A stretch of DNA of 64,000 nt from Isoetes taiwanensis. Lineage: Eukaryota > Streptophyta > Lycopodiopsida > Isoetales > Isoetaceae. Where the stretch lies: NCBI GenBank assembly GCA_021234155.1, contig JAJEKV010000055.1:4473294-4537293 (forward strand). The letters run 5' to 3'. This document shows, in pieces, positions 23,590-36,499 of the stretch. Every line of letters begins with the position of its first letter. Position 1 is the first letter of the stretch. The notes beneath the pieces were generated by a model. It searched no databases. It saw only the letters and a list, made by a program, of their open reading frames with translations, and was not told the DNA's origin. Made by a program: the position numbers and the translations under genes.

Positions 23590-25690
23590 AGATCCCAGAT
23601 CCCCCACTTCCGTGGAATTCTTTATCCGAATGGGTTATCCCTACATTAGGCATGTTGCTCGTAATGATACGCTTTATGGATCGATTTTCAAGGTGTTCCC
23701 GGCTGGTATTTGCAGACGACATGTGACCGCACTCCATACCTCATGGAATCCATTGGTGGCTGTAGATGTAAGGTCGACCTTTGTATGCAAGTAGCTGCTT
23801 GTTTTTGGCCAAATTTGATGTTTGAGGTGCTAGTTGTCTCTTACAGACAAACGGAGCTGAAGTACCCCAGAGGCAACACTTCAGACCTTAGCCATCTGCA
23901 TATATTTTGCATGCAGTAGATGCAAATGGGATCTAGAGACCCATAGAAATTCTCTCAGAATGATTGTGAGGATTTTTTTAGCCTGCCAAGTGATCAAATA
24001 TCTCAAAAACCCCCTATTATTATGTGTAGGATCCCGAAGACCAGCTGCTGTATCCGAGAGGACGAAGTCGAAATGGCACCATCGATATTGTTTACACATG
24101 CGATGCAGGACTTAAAGGCCTAAATCGCTAAATAATTTGTGGATTTCAAGGTTAGTTGCATTGTATAGAAGTAAGCAAGCATCTTCATCCACCTATCCGC
24201 AAAGAAGCCTTCTTTACAAAATTCTTTCTTTACTTAAATCATACTATTGGTTGCATATATTTGTATGGATAAATGATTATTTATGCAGTTTTGTTGTTTC
24301 ATGATACAAGCAAAGTAGAGCATTCATCCAAAGAAGATAAATACTTTCAGATTGAAGCTCTTCAGGAGGGGGCTTTGGTGACCCACCCATTTTGTGGTTT
24401 GTCTTGACTTGGCAGATCTCGGGTGTCAAGGCCTTTCTCAAAAGATAAAGATCGTGACTACAAATAAGATAAAGGCTGGACATTATATCCTCAGAACTTG
24501 GTTACGTGTGTAACTTGATCCAGTCCAAAATACTAATCTATCCGGCATGTGCATCCTAAACCATCATTCTAGATTATCTCAGCCCTAATGAGTTGTGATT
24601 GTACAATTGACATTGCGTGATTTGTGGTGTTATAACTCGATGCCACTTCAAAATGACTACAGAGGATATTAGATGGTACTTTTTGCAAGCATTGATTTTA
24701 GCCTATCGCGACTGCGGTAAACTAAGAGGGTTATTATCCAGCATAACTTCAAGAAGATTTCACTCAGGGCATGTGCAAAGGCTTCCCATAAGTCTCCAGA
24801 TTTTTGCTTTTGAACAGTCCAAGAAAGATGTATAGATGTAGGAGGCATCTCATTCTCGCTTCCGCAACAAACAAGAAGGTCAAATGCTTTCTTATTGTTT
24901 TATGTGGCTAGCTATAATTTTATTCCCCAGACTTATAATTGTAGTTTAATGCCTTAGGTCAGCAGAGGACTCCAAAGGTCTTCTCACATCTCGAATTTTG
25001 ACAATGAATATGCATTCTTACGCTTATTCTTTTAGGTTGACCTCATTGTGCTTTGACATTCGAAGCTCTTTGTAGGGCATTGGGTGTAGCAATGGGTCCT
25101 TAATAAGCCGCTTGTGCATTTCGTATAAGAGCTTGAGCATGAAAAGACATTTTAATTTGCCAAGCCCCGTGGCAACAATGGATGTGGTAAGTAACAACCG
25201 CAGATTTGCTTCTTTTCTAGCTATTTAGATTTCTCTCATTTGTTTCTTTGTTTTGTGCTTTTAATTTATGAGCTCAATTTCGGGATTCATGGTGTATTCA
25301 TGCATGGGATTTGTCTTGCCTCAATGTATCATTATTGCAGAAGGAAGTGAAGAAGCAGGGATGGCATGTTACACATCAATATAGGACATTTTAAGACACT
25401 TTATACTTCCACAACTGGGCCGCTACATCCGCTACTTCGAAGCCAAGTACACTATTATTTTAGTTCGGCTTCTGGCCTGCGCAGATGGTTATTGAGATTG
25501 CATATTTTGTTGCAGGAATGAGCTATACCAAAATGAAATGAGTAATCTCACGGATAAAGTGGTCTTTGATGCTATGTCAAACTTTAGGTGAGATCGGAGC
25601 CAACCAGCTTTGTGGAGGTTATATGTCCCGGCATGCCTCATGATCAAGATAGTTGCGTATGGAGCTTTAGTTTTGATGCAAGAATCTGAT
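23590..25690 (+). other. Possible captured gene fragment with splice-like signals
   Basis: Base composition here is less pyrimidine-biased than on either side. Open stretches are bounded by splice-like signals. One runs to GTAAGG at 23,768 and encodes GYPYIRHVARNDTLYGSIFK. One ends at GTAAGT (25,187). One is enclosed by TTGTTGCAG (ending 25,515) and GTGAGA (25,588) and encodes LYQNEMSNLTDKVVFDAMSN. I do not recognise the family. It may be a decayed host gene fragment carried by the surrounding element. Chance signals cannot be excluded. Confidence 0.25.
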
Positions 25691-26019
25691 TGCATGTTAC
25701 AACAACCACATTAAATGCGCAGGACATTTAAAAAACGTATTCACACTTTCACAACTGTTGCATGTGCTAATTAATCAGGAAATTTGTCTTATGTTTTAGT
25801 TTGTGTCACAAGATGTTCTAAATACCATTAGTTTTGCAAGATGGTTTATAAGGTCCAACACTTAAGTTGTTCCAATAGATAACTTTTGTTTATCCAACTA
25901 CAAACATTAACATCATAAACAATGGTCTATAGTCCTATGGCTCCCCGGATTTCCAACCATTGACCATGTTAGGCATCTTTAAGGTGAAATTTGGAACTTC
26001 CATTACACATCAACTAATG

Positions 26020-26190
26020 AATTGTGTAACACAATTCACACCAAAGTCCATGTAATCACTTCATGCATTGCTCTGCACAGAACATGCTCTCACCTTCAAG
26101 GATCTCATACAACTTCACCATCATAATACTAAACTCATGAATTATAACATAATTCACACCAAATTTCATGCACTCACTTCAACATGCTCA
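26020..26190 (+). repeat. Imperfect tandem duplication
   Basis: Two copies share a phrase like ATGAATT-TAACA-AATTCAC followed by ACCAAA-T-CATG and CACTTCA-CATGC. The copies are about 105 bp apart. Nothing codes here. Confidence 0.55.
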
Positions 26191-28059
26191 ACTTCATTTA
26201 GAATCTCACATGCATAATTCAACTTCACTTTCTTTACTCACGCTGACATTTCACTGAAATTACATCACTCACACTCAATATTCGATAAACTAAGATTAGA
26301 AACATATCTTCAACATAATCAATTGTTAGTGCTCTACATTTCGCTTATCATATGTTAGTACTCTACATTTCGCTATCACACACGCGTATATAAAAATGTA
26401 AAGATACGCTTATACCCTTTATGTATATTGGGTGGCTCCAGACTTTACTTTGGTTCTGTAAAGCCTTAAAACATTTTAAAATCTACCGTGATTCCATTCT
26501 CCGATTTTCCTTCGGGTCCTTCTCTAATATCGCTAGGTATTTGTGAGCACGTCTACAACTACGGTCAACTACAATAGAATCAGATTAAGAACGCACCCAT
26601 TACTAGTTTTATTTAAAACATAAAGGGGAATATGGTTAACTAATTTGCATTCCTCGCTCTATGGATGTTTTCACCGCTACCAATTTATGGTGTTGGGGCT
26701 TAGTTCCTCTCTCCAGATTTTCGGTTTCCTTATAGGGTTTGTGCATAGTATGCCACCTCGGGTCATTCATGATATTGTTTTTCGAGAGGGTTGTTCTCTA
26801 TTAGCCCCGACATTAGCCGGTTGATTTGATCTTGATCTTGCCCCTTTTGCTTTTGACTTGGCCCATTGCTTGCTTTCTATCCATCCATATCCTTCTACCA
26901 CGCTCGACTTAGTTTGAGTTCGCTTCCACGCCAAGGTTCTCAACTCAACCTTTGCTTTCTATCGCTTTGTTCAATTGCCTATTTCACATAGGCCTCTCTT
27001 AACCATGCATTCTGATCTCGACCTCATTCACGGTGACATAGTGCCATTGACTGATCGGGCCTACCCATCTAACACCTCCGCTTTTCGTAGCCCCATGGCT
27101 AGCTTTACTACTAATATAAGGCCACTTCACCACGCCATTGTGTTTTTGGTCCATTTATCATTACCTTTCTACAGCGCACTCATACGTATGGCACCTCGCT
27201 TTAATAATTTGTGACTTTTACTTCAGCTCATTATGTTTCATCGGTCTTTTTACCATATGGCTGACCTCCTGCCTTCCACCCCCAATCTGGCATTTGACCT
27301 CCATCTCTTCCTTTTCCCTTCATAACCTCACTTTTGACTACTTACCTCTTTATATTTTCGCCATTGGATCCACCTTAACTTTCGCCTTCAATTCCTTCTT
27401 GACCTTTCTTTGTCTAGTGTTAATATGCCTCCATCCTCCATCCGCCCCTCGCTTTGCCTTTCGTATATGTATCCTATTGGGGCTTTTATTTATGGCTTTC
27501 TTTATGCATATGGTATTCTTTGTCTTCCGACATCACCACACTTGGGTCATCTTCCTTTTATGCTTCTCTTTGTCTTGATAGGAGTATCTTACGCTGAACA
27601 TCAGACACAAGGTTATATTGGCCCATTCTCATTTTGTGCATGGTGCTGGTTCCCCGCGGATCTTAGTTCTCTGGTAATCCATTTCTAGTCGCCTATTGAG
27701 GGTTTTGCACTTGTAGTGATCTTTTTCTATCGGTCCGATCATTATATATCATTGGCATATTATTTGCTATTTGGCTTTATCGATAGGTCGCGATATTGGG
27801 CGCTTTGCGCAATCGTGATTGGTATTTTGGCGACATGGGTTTCTATTAGATCATTTTTCCTTTTGTATGCTTCTCTTTATCTATAGATGTGGCGCGGTCT
27901 ACGCTTGTTGTAATAATAAGGTGTTATATTAGCACATTCTAATGGCCACTTTTCGCTTTGTTTCGCGGTTCTTTTATGGTTCTTTTACATTGATGCTATC
28001 TTTCTCTCGATGTCGTTTTTATGGACCGCTTTTGCCAGGAAGCCGCTTATTTTAATGAA

Positions 28060-28440
28060 TAATGGTGACGCTTCATTTCTATTTATCAGCGTTTAATGAT
28101 GTTGTAGCCATTGTTCAGCATTATTTTGCAAAGCATATTTTACATGATTGTTATCCGCCTGCTGGTGACGCTTTTTCCCACCATAGGTGATAAAGCATTC
28201 CACCAGCGGGTGATGCCGCTTTATTTCACCTCGAGGGTGACGTGATATTTTTACTGCATTGTTTTCAACTGCTGCGATGCATAATTGTTTTCCCACCCGC
28301 GGTGATGCTATTCCACCAAGCGAAGTGATGCTCGCTTTATTTCCACCTCGAGGGTGACGATATTTCTTTCTACTGCATTGTTTCTCCAATTCGGTGATAA
28401 GCCGTTTTCCACCCTATTGCGATGCCTCTTTTTCGCTACA
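28060..28440 (+). repeat. Degenerate tandem repeat with CCACC...GGTGA units
   Basis: The phrase CACCTCGAGGGTGACG occurs near 28,226 and 28,344, each followed by ATATTT and ACTGCATTGTTT. Weaker versions (CCACCAGCGGGTGATG, CCACCCGCGGTGATG) lie between. The CCACC and GGTGA cores face each other, so each unit is a short imperfect palindrome. Confidence 0.6.
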
Positions 28441-28557
28441 TGATTTTCTCTAACCATTCACTTCTGCAAGCCGAAGTTCCTGTGTTGCTTTTGTGTTTCA
28501 TCGGCTTATAATTGAGGAAGTTCTCCAGAATGGGCCGGTTTTGTGGTTTCTTTATGA

Positions 28558-29079
28558 AGTCCTTTCCTGCATTAAAACAATCCGAGCCATCGATCGCTAT
28601 TCCGAAGGGACGAAATTCTATATAAGGCTATTCTTCGGACCGTTATCTGCTGGGCTTCATATTCTTCTTCTATTCTCGCTTGTTTCCTCCCCTTCCCCGG
28701 GCCAAGTAATTGAAATGCTTTTTCTAACCATTCACGGGTGTTTTAGGTTTTTTGTTCCTTTGCAAAGGCCCCACGCCTCTCGTCCTTTATATTTTGTGTT
28801 CGCTTATCAACTCATCTCCTTTCGCTTTCCAGCAACACATTCAAGGTTGTTGGCTACCATTTTCATTGTTTTCCCTCGAAAACCCGGAAGGGCGGGTTTT
28901 TTTATCCCGCTAAGGAAAAGTTGTCGCCATTACCTCTTCTATAAGCCAGGTATCTTTTACTTCGGTAGTCCGATATTGTTCCTATGGTCGGCTAATTTCT
29001 ATTCTTCAAAACCTTGTATATCACAGGATGAATGACAAGCCTATCGCCGCTTTGTGTCTCTTTACAGTCCTTTCCTGCA
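28558..29079 (+). mobile_element. 494-bp insertion flanked by a 14-bp direct repeat
   Basis: AGTCCTTTCCTGCA is found exactly at 28,558-28,571 and 29,066-29,079. Between them lie the hairpin/TATA module (28,580-28,627) and a GC-rich stem-loop with AAAACCC (28,879-28,885) against GGGTTTT (28,894-28,900). LINE coding sequence continues right after the second copy (TRFQTKSDTLKLDL). The 14-bp length suits target-primed insertion better than LTR integration. No poly(A) is visible. Confidence 0.45.
28619..28625 (+). promoter_or_regulatory. TATA box, second copy of the hairpin module
   Basis: TATATAA lies 9 bases after CCGAAGGGACGAAATTC and is preceded by CCGAGCCATCGATCGCTATT. This is the same order as at 18,364-18,421. 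The hairpin itself is degraded here. Confidence 0.45.
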
Positions 29080-30000
29080 CAAGGTTTCAAACCAAATCAG
29101 ATACTCTAAAGTTGGACTTAAAAGCATATGACACCATAAGCTGGGAGTTCTTATACCGATCCTTGGGTCAGATGTGAATTATAAATAAAATTCATGGATT
29201 AAATACCATGGAATGTTCTACAGTCCTTGTCAATGGGTCCCTTTTGATATTTTTGAATGCAAAACAGGGGTAAGGCAAGGCTGCCCATTGGCACCCCATC
29301 TTTTTTGGCGGTAGCAGAAAGGGTTACTAGGACAAGCTTAGCCCGGCAGAACAAAGGCTTAATCGCCTTTAGCTCCTTGAAGATCTTGAATCCTTCTCTA
29401 TTATGCAGTATCCAGATGACACGTTTGTGTTTCTCCAAAATGATGACAGTAGTTTGACAAGGTTTCTTGAGGTCCTGAAACACTTTGACAGAGCTTAGGG
29501 ATGAAGCTCAATAAAGAAGAATGTACCATAGTCTTGGATACTGATTTGATTGATATTCCGAGATAAAGATAACAAGACATAAGACTGCCATAAAGTTGCT
29601 GGGTCTTCCATTAGCACTTAACATGAGTTTACATGGACGTTGGGGACCAATAATTTCTAGAATGAATAAAAAGATTCAGATGTACTCTAAAACTCTATCC
29701 CTGGCTAATAGAATTGAGATTATAAATAGTGTGATTGCAAGCACACATATTTTTTTCCTCTACAATTTATTGCAGATAAGAAGTCGTATGGAGAACTAGA
29801 AATGGCAATGAGGAACTTTATTTAATAGGGATCTGGAATAATGGTCTCTTGGCAGAATCTCACTCTGCCTAAGAAGTTTGGTGGCATGGGCTGCAAAGAC
29901 TTATTCCTTCAAGCTCAAGCCCTGGTGGCCAAGTTGATATGAAGAGCCTTATTTACTGATAATCCTTCCTCTGTCCTCAAGCCTATAGCATACAAGAACA
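29080..30000 (+). pseudogene. LINE reverse transcriptase, 3' half of the split element
   Basis: In frames that shift several times this reads TLKLDLKAYDTISWEFL, STVLVNGS, GVRQGCPLAP and QYPDDTFVFL (about 29,405-29,440). Then come MKLNKEE, LGLPLALNMSLHGRW, KTLSLANRIEIINSVIASTH and VSWQNLTLPKKFGGMGCKD. These are the ordered blocks of a plant L1-like RT. The catalytic box is usually YADD and reads YPDD here. Stops and shifts make it dead. It continues the half at 17,777-18,364. Confidence 0.85.
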
Positions 30001-30216
30001 CCTACATGGGCAATTACATTATTGAGCTCCTCTACTTCCTCATCACCTTCTACTCAATTCAAATAAGATCCGCATCTAAAATCATCTGTTATTAAAGCAC
30101 ATATTCTAGCCGATGTACCTCTGACTACTATTGCTGGCCGTTTGATTCGCTGATCCTACGCCTGCATCAGGAGTGTGGAGCTCTCTGACAACTTTTCGCT
30201 TTATATCATTTATGAT

Positions 30217-31009
30217 TGGGGACGCTTTATGATTTGAATATGAAATTTATTCGCCTCTATGATTTTGATGGAATATCGAAATTTATACGGTTTCGGGCCA
30301 TGTTTAAGAATATAAAATACAGGGCTCAATTCTACCAAAAATAATCAAAGTCCTGTACTAAGACTACTTTTGACCAATATAACCAAAGTGAGCTAACGGA
30401 TTATTTCTATATCTTTAAAATCTATGTTTTTTTTTTTTTTATAAATAACCTATCCAATTGTTATAAAATACTCTGCCTATGATTTCAAGTATATAACTTT
30501 CATTTTACATCCATATCAAACTCTCGAACCCCTTCTATTATTGTGCTTTCATATATATTCTAAACGAGATGCACCCCCTCGGATTCATCGCGAATCACTT
30601 ATCTCACGATTCTACATTGCACTTCATATGTGGGAGCCTCGGGCAACTCTCGTTTTTCTTATGGTCATTTTTATGATTAGGGCCAGATAGTTTGAAATAC
30701 GAAATACGATCGCCTATGGTTTTGATGGAATATCGAGCCTCTATACTGCCTAAGGTTTAACAAGAAATACGTGGGCTCGAACCTCTACCTCAAAAATAAC
30801 CGAAAAGTCCTACTAAGACTACGCTGACCAATATATAAACTTGAGCTTAACGCGGATTATTATTTTCTATTTTAAATCTATGTTTCTTTTATAACAACTC
30901 ATTCACTTGTTTTAAGATATGGTCTATGGTTTCAGGAATTGTCATTTTTACATCCATATCAAATCCCCCTAGAATCCCTTGTTATTGTGCTACATATTCC
31001 AGAGCGCAT
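30217..31009 (+). repeat. Direct repeat, two ~350-bp copies
   Basis: Copies at about 30,217-30,571 and 30,681-31,009 share GATTTTGATGGAATATCGA, GACCAATATA-AC, TTTTACATCCATATCAAA and TTATTGTGCT. They are separated by about 110 bp. A T14 run occurs in copy one only. No coding potential is seen. Confidence 0.75.
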
Positions 31010-31660
31010 CCGCCACTATTGTAAAAAGCATTGGAACCAGGTGGACTCCTCTACCAACAAAAAACATTGCAAAGGGCTCTTCCTATAAGAGTATCGTAGA
31101 TCTTGCATAAGTATGCAGCTTCATCACATCCCTTATGAATGAGATACTAAACCCTAAGGCTAATAAACACTTCTCTAAAGTGCCCCAATTCACGCTCTCA
31201 TAAGCCTTGGCAAATTCAAGTTTGGGATAAACTATGCGATGGGCCTTTAGCCTTGCCCAGTACATGCCTTTATATGTCGTGACAATATTATCAAAGATAC
31301 ACCTTCCAGGCAAGAATCCTGTATGGGTAGAAGATATTAATTCAACAAGAATGACATGAAGCTTCTCTGCTAGAGCTTTTGCAAAAATGTTATACAGTGT
31401 AGAGAGCAATGTTATAGAACGTCAATCCGAAATGGTCTTATGTTCTTTACACTTGGAAATTAGGCAAATGGAACTTGTATTAAGAATTTTGTCCAAACCT
31501 TTGTATCTTCTAAATTCGCAAAATGCATTATATACGTTATCTCCAATCCACTTCCAATATCTTGAAGAAAAATTCTACTGGAAAACCATCTAGACCTGGA
31601 CATTTTCCTTTCTTCAAAAGTTGGGTCGCAGAATCCAAGTCAGCCTTAGTGATATTTGTC
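30995..31660 (-). pseudogene. LINE reverse transcriptase fragment, minus strand
   Basis: From high to low coordinate this encodes CPGLDGFPVEFF, LLSTLYNIFAKALAEKL, GFLPGRCIFDNI, KLEFAKAYESVNWGTLEKCLLALGF and RGVHLVPMLFTIVADAL. These blocks match the plant L1-like RT order. The longest unbroken part is 31,083-31,409, 108 residues. The catalytic YADD block is missing because the element stops at the direct repeat near 30,995. Confidence 0.85.
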
Positions 31661-34600
31661 TCCATAAGGAAACGTTCGGCCTTTAACGTTAATACACGCA
31701 ACTCCGACAACAACACATGTTGATATTGGCAACAACATATATTATTTGTTTTTGTAAATATTTCTGTTATTGAAATTGTCTAATGACAATATTATCAATG
31801 TATTAACTTTGCGTTTACGAATTTCAGTAGAGAAAAACAATGCTTTATAATGAATGTCGGGGGCAGTTAAATCTACCCCTAAAGACAAAGATTTCGAAAT
31901 ACAAATTCAAAACTTGTGCTCAAAATGTCACTAAAGTGAACATGTGCTTGCCATTGCCATGCATAAGACTGGGTTTGTGTGTCCAAGGCAATAAGTGGAG
32001 ATCTATGTTAATCCAAAATAGTTGTCATAAAATACTGAAGTTTTCAAATATTTCCATAACATATTCCCAATGTTGCCACATATAATTGGGAGGCTGTATT
32101 TATATGGGCCTATATCACTATAGAAACCATCTGGTGGAGGCTGCAAGGCTTCAGGAAGAAGTCACAGTTGTAGATGGAAGACATATTGAAAGTCAATTGT
32201 GTATTTGTTGCATTCCTAAGTTTTTCTTGACCCTAAAGAATAGAGCCATATAAGCGTTTGACCCCGTCAAGCACTTCGATGAGGGGACAGGATCCCATGC
32301 CTTGGCATATCCCATGGAATATCCATGGATCTAACGACCCAGATTTAATAATACATGAGTTAATAGAATTTAGCCATAAGACTTGCTTTTAATGTCATCG
32401 ATGAAATGCATCGATATTGAGCAATAATATAATATTAGGCATAATATTGCATATATCTAACCATATACATTGATATTCTTCTAAAGGCACCATGCCAACT
32501 TTATATCCATAATAAGATAATAATATGTACCCCAATAAATGCAACGACTTGTTGGGCATTAAATTAATAGGCATAATTATACATTTTCTAAAGGCATGAT
32601 GCCAAATTTATAGTCAAGATGGGATTATATGCACCTCACAAATATATTGATGTTCGGAATCTATAAAAAAAGTGACTACCCCTCAACTATAGCCCAATAA
32701 TCACTTTACAAACAAATGGATATCTTGGGAAATTACATGGCTTTGCATATATGTCTTTGAACATATTGCTTTCTACCTTTGCATACATGTCTTTGGATCT
32801 ATCTGCCAACCAATGCAAGACCCTAAGAGCAAGACAATGTTAATGTCAGACTTTTTCGGAGGCTACTATAAAGGTTTATAACAGACTGCATACAACACGG
32901 TAGATCAAGACAATGTTAATGTCGCTTTCTCATTAGGCTAAATGCTTACAACATTATGCATAAACAATGAAGTTCACAACAGGATACAATTTTTATTTTG
33001 CTCTCACGATATCAAAATAGATTCAAATCAACATAAACATATGTAGCTCAAATTATCAAATTTGATTTCTTTGCAACAATCTACACATCACCAACTAATA
33101 AATACACCATCAAGAAGGGATCTTGGTACTGCCTTCAATTAAAAAAAAAAAAGGGATCTTGTTTCTTACTGTAACCTTTGTGGAGCTGAATGCAACAATG
33201 CCTATCTAATGTCATTGCCCTCAAGTAGTGCAATTTCTAACAAAGAACTTGCAAAGAGTCAGAGAACACTAAGAACCAATGACTGCATTAACAATTCTCG
33301 CAATGTTTAAGATGAGATAACAAACGAGTAATCAATCTTGGTTGTCTCAGGAATAGTCATACAACATGCTTAGCAGGGCCAGAACATTTGTAAGCCTTGC
33401 ACACTTAAAAGTTGCAAATCACCGCAGAAAATCATTAAAATTAAAAATTGTCAATTACTTACTTAAATGCCAAGCAAAGATTTTCTCAAGCAACACATAT
33501 TCACTCTACCATTTCTAAAAGCCGGAATACCAACTTCAGATTATAACTATCTCTTTGATATATAAAGCATATCATTAACATGATCTATTTTATTAAATAG
33601 ATCAGAAGCTATCCGTGGCACCTCATTAATTTCCCCGCTTTGATTACTAGCAGGTATGTCTTAACTCAAGCTTCAACCAATAATAAAGTAGTATATGCCT
33701 CAATCGTTTTCATCCGGGATTAGTAAAAGAATGTTCTCAAGATAAGGAGAGAAATACTGCGTCACCGTGATATAATGTTCCATTTTCCGACCATATTGCA
33801 AAACCATGTCTTCCCCAAACACAGATACTCATTCCCTTTAGGAAAAAAAAGCATGCAAAGAACAAAATCTCCGTCCTCTCTCTCTTGCCAAGAAACCCTA
33901 ACCACCTATATATAGCAAAGATATTTTACTCTTTCTTTAGAAAATTTTATAACACGCATGACAAATGTATATATTCCAAAAGGAGGCTTAACCGGGCCTT
34001 TGCAAGGTCATGAATACAAATTAGAAGATAATTAATACATGTTCCATTACATTTTTGTAATAACACGTAAAAAATATTATTACCCCGAGAGAATATTGCC
34101 TTAATCTCCTTCTCAAAAGATAGGATCGCTATGTTTCCAAGAAAGAACATTCCGACATGCCATACCCTCTGTAAAATGCTACATCGCCATCAAAATCCAT
34201 TTTACATGGCGCTAGCAAACACTCGCCTACTGCACAAGATCCATTGGTCTAGCCTGCAAACATGGTAAAGGAAATTACAATACCGTAGTTTGGTAAGACC
34301 AGATATTGCTGTCGAAAAATTCAAAATACCGAACAGCACTAAATATTATCGGCCTTGTCTTCATTAAAAGTCCGGGTATGACATTCACGTTTACGTGTTT
34401 TGGCGCATGATTACGCTTGATATAAAAACCGCTGATTGTAATTGCTTTCAACATTCCTCACCAAGAAAAAAAATTTACACCAGTTTAATCCATAACAAAT
34501 ACGCAAAAAGGTCCAATTCATGCATCACGTAAGAGGCCATCCGCATACCGCTTCTGCCGCCATTCCAAATATGAGGCCTGCTTTTGCCGCAATTCATTAT

Positions 34601-36140
34601 GAATAACCAACTGCGGAGGATAGGAGTAATAAGAACGATTTCAAGAGCAAGGATGACTTTGAATGAATGAAATCTTCGAAGGAAGCAAAGAGGATTAAAA
34701 ATGTTTAAATGAATGAATAAAATTTGAGAAGATTAAAGTCGCCTCATACCTCGATAAAGGGGCTACGATCATGTAAGGTCGCAAGATCGCCTTTGTTCGT
34801 GGATTGTGGGTCGGGCTAAAGAAAGATAAATCAAGTAGGGTCCGATCTCAAGGCATAGCAAGGCATAGCTCATTTCTAAAAACATCCTCAAAATAAAACA
34901 ACAAAATTGAAATGGTAACTTTCTGCTTCTATCTATTCCTTTGGTCGGATGTACACGCTGGATTGCTTACACCGAGATGAAACAGGCGTTGATAAACAGA
35001 TCAGACATCTCGGAATGGTATTAATTTCATGCAATATATGGAAAACGCTCACTCGACATCCTCCTCATAGCATGCGTAATCAGCGCAATCATTGCCCAAA
35101 ATTTGCCCCGCTTAAGAAACGCTTTTAAGCAGAATGGAGCGATGCAAGTCACCCCCGCGGAAGTGGAAAACGCTCAAGAAAAAAGAACTCCAAAAATTGA
35201 CTTAAAAGAACGATAATCGCAAAGCAAAACACCTAAATAGAAGCAAAATATAGAAGCCTTTTACCCTCGCTGCAAGAGCCGTCAGAAATATGTATATCAC
35301 ATAAAAAATGTCATTGATAATGCTTTAAGTAAAATGAGAGAGATATTCATTTTAATTCCTCAACCAAGAAATGTGCCTTTCGGCTTTGCAAGAATCCCCA
35401 AAAAAAAAACGCTTACCGCCAATGGTTCCTACCCAAGCTCAAGCCGCAGGCCCAAAATGAGCTACCTCGTTCACGTGATTTTTGTGGTGTTCAATCGCAG
35501 AGCTCCTTTGCTTAATGGAGTTACTTCCTCCAAGATAGATTTCAACCTACCATTCCTCCGAAAAATAGAATAAGCAGCTAAGGATCTCTTTACTGCTATC
35601 CGGTCCAACTCTAAACCGAATGGAGGTACTCCTCCCAAGATAGAATGAGCAAAAAGAATGTATGGTACAAAAAATGGTGGAGAAACAGCTGATTAGAGAA
35701 TATAGAGTAGCAGATGGGGCAAGAACCGAAAACAAATTGCACCGGCTCTCCAACTCACTCCAAAGAACTACTCCAGCCTCAAGCTCCTCTCGATTTACTC
35801 CTCAATGCAATAACCCTCTTCTTTCATCCTAATCAAGGAAGCCGATTGCATTGAAAACCCAAATACCATCATGAAAGCTTATATCCACCAGACGCTAATT
35901 CGCGGAGCATTTCAAAATTCTCAAAATTTTGTAATGGCTGCAAAGGGAAGGAAAAGATAGTTTGAAACGCTTTTTGGCTTCTGAAATAAGCATACATCCG
36001 GCCGGAAGGGCACACCGCAAGATCAGCAAAACCCCAAGAAACTTTTAAGTAGATAATCTATTATATACATGGTGTTGTTCACAACACATCCATAGTAGCC
36101 GCCAATAAATATTAATCCATGTTTATATACAAGGAGAAAT
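31661..36140. other. Unassigned AT-rich DNA
   Basis: I find no gene or recognisable transposon motif here. Open frames are short (up to about 80 codons), overlap in several frames and match no family I know. Local imperfect repeats exist, such as GACAATGTTAATGTC near 32,835 and 32,909. The region may be old transposon sequence beyond recognition by eye. Confidence 0.5.
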
Positions 36141-36180
36141 AATAGAATAGAATAGAATAGAATAGAATAGAATAGAATAG
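36141..36180 (+). repeat. (AATAG)8 pentanucleotide repeat, LINE tail
   Basis: Eight exact AATAG units are read as CTATT on the minus strand. They directly follow a minus-strand LINE 3' end at 36,181-36,290. Confidence 0.95.
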
Positions 36181-36290
36181 CTTTTTAACGCCCACTCGAG
36201 ACCAATAGGTCATGGACCCATACAATGGGCTAGTACAATCATTACTACTAGGATTAAAAATCCTCGCCGAAAAGTTTTTCAAGGGAAAAC
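36181..36290 (-). mobile_element. 3' end of a LINE family with pentanucleotide tail
   Basis: On the minus strand the order is GGTTTTCCCTTGAAAAAC, CCTAGTAGTAATG, CCTATTGGTCTCGAG, GGGCGTTAAAAAG, then (CTATT)8. The plus-strand 3' end at 45,048-45,175 has the same order: CCCTCAAAAACCC, CCTAGTAGTAATACG, CCAATTGGTCTCTGCAG, GACGATAAAAAT, then (CAATT)4. I see no coding part attached, so this is a short 5'-truncated copy. Confidence 0.65.
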
Positions 36291-36430
36291 CTTTGCGTTA
36301 GAATGATGATACTAGACAAACAAAGATAGTGACTAATTTGGGCCTGCGAATATGACGCTTATCTAGAACCCCGCGCATGTATAATGCCAAATCGCATTAA
36401 ACGTGCATGCATTGCATGCGCATGTATTAC

Positions 36431-36490
36431 ATAGATTTTTAACGTCCACGGAGACTAAATTGGCCATAGGACCCAAACAATAAAAGGAAC
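36431..36490 (-). mobile_element. Second, shorter LINE 3'-end fragment
   Basis: On the minus strand it reads GGGTCCTATGGCCAATT, TAGTCTCCGTGGACGTTAAAAAT. This parallels the last part of the copies at 36,181 and 45,110. The following tail is not a clean pentanucleotide repeat. Confidence 0.5.
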
Positions 36491-36499
36491 ATGAAAGCC

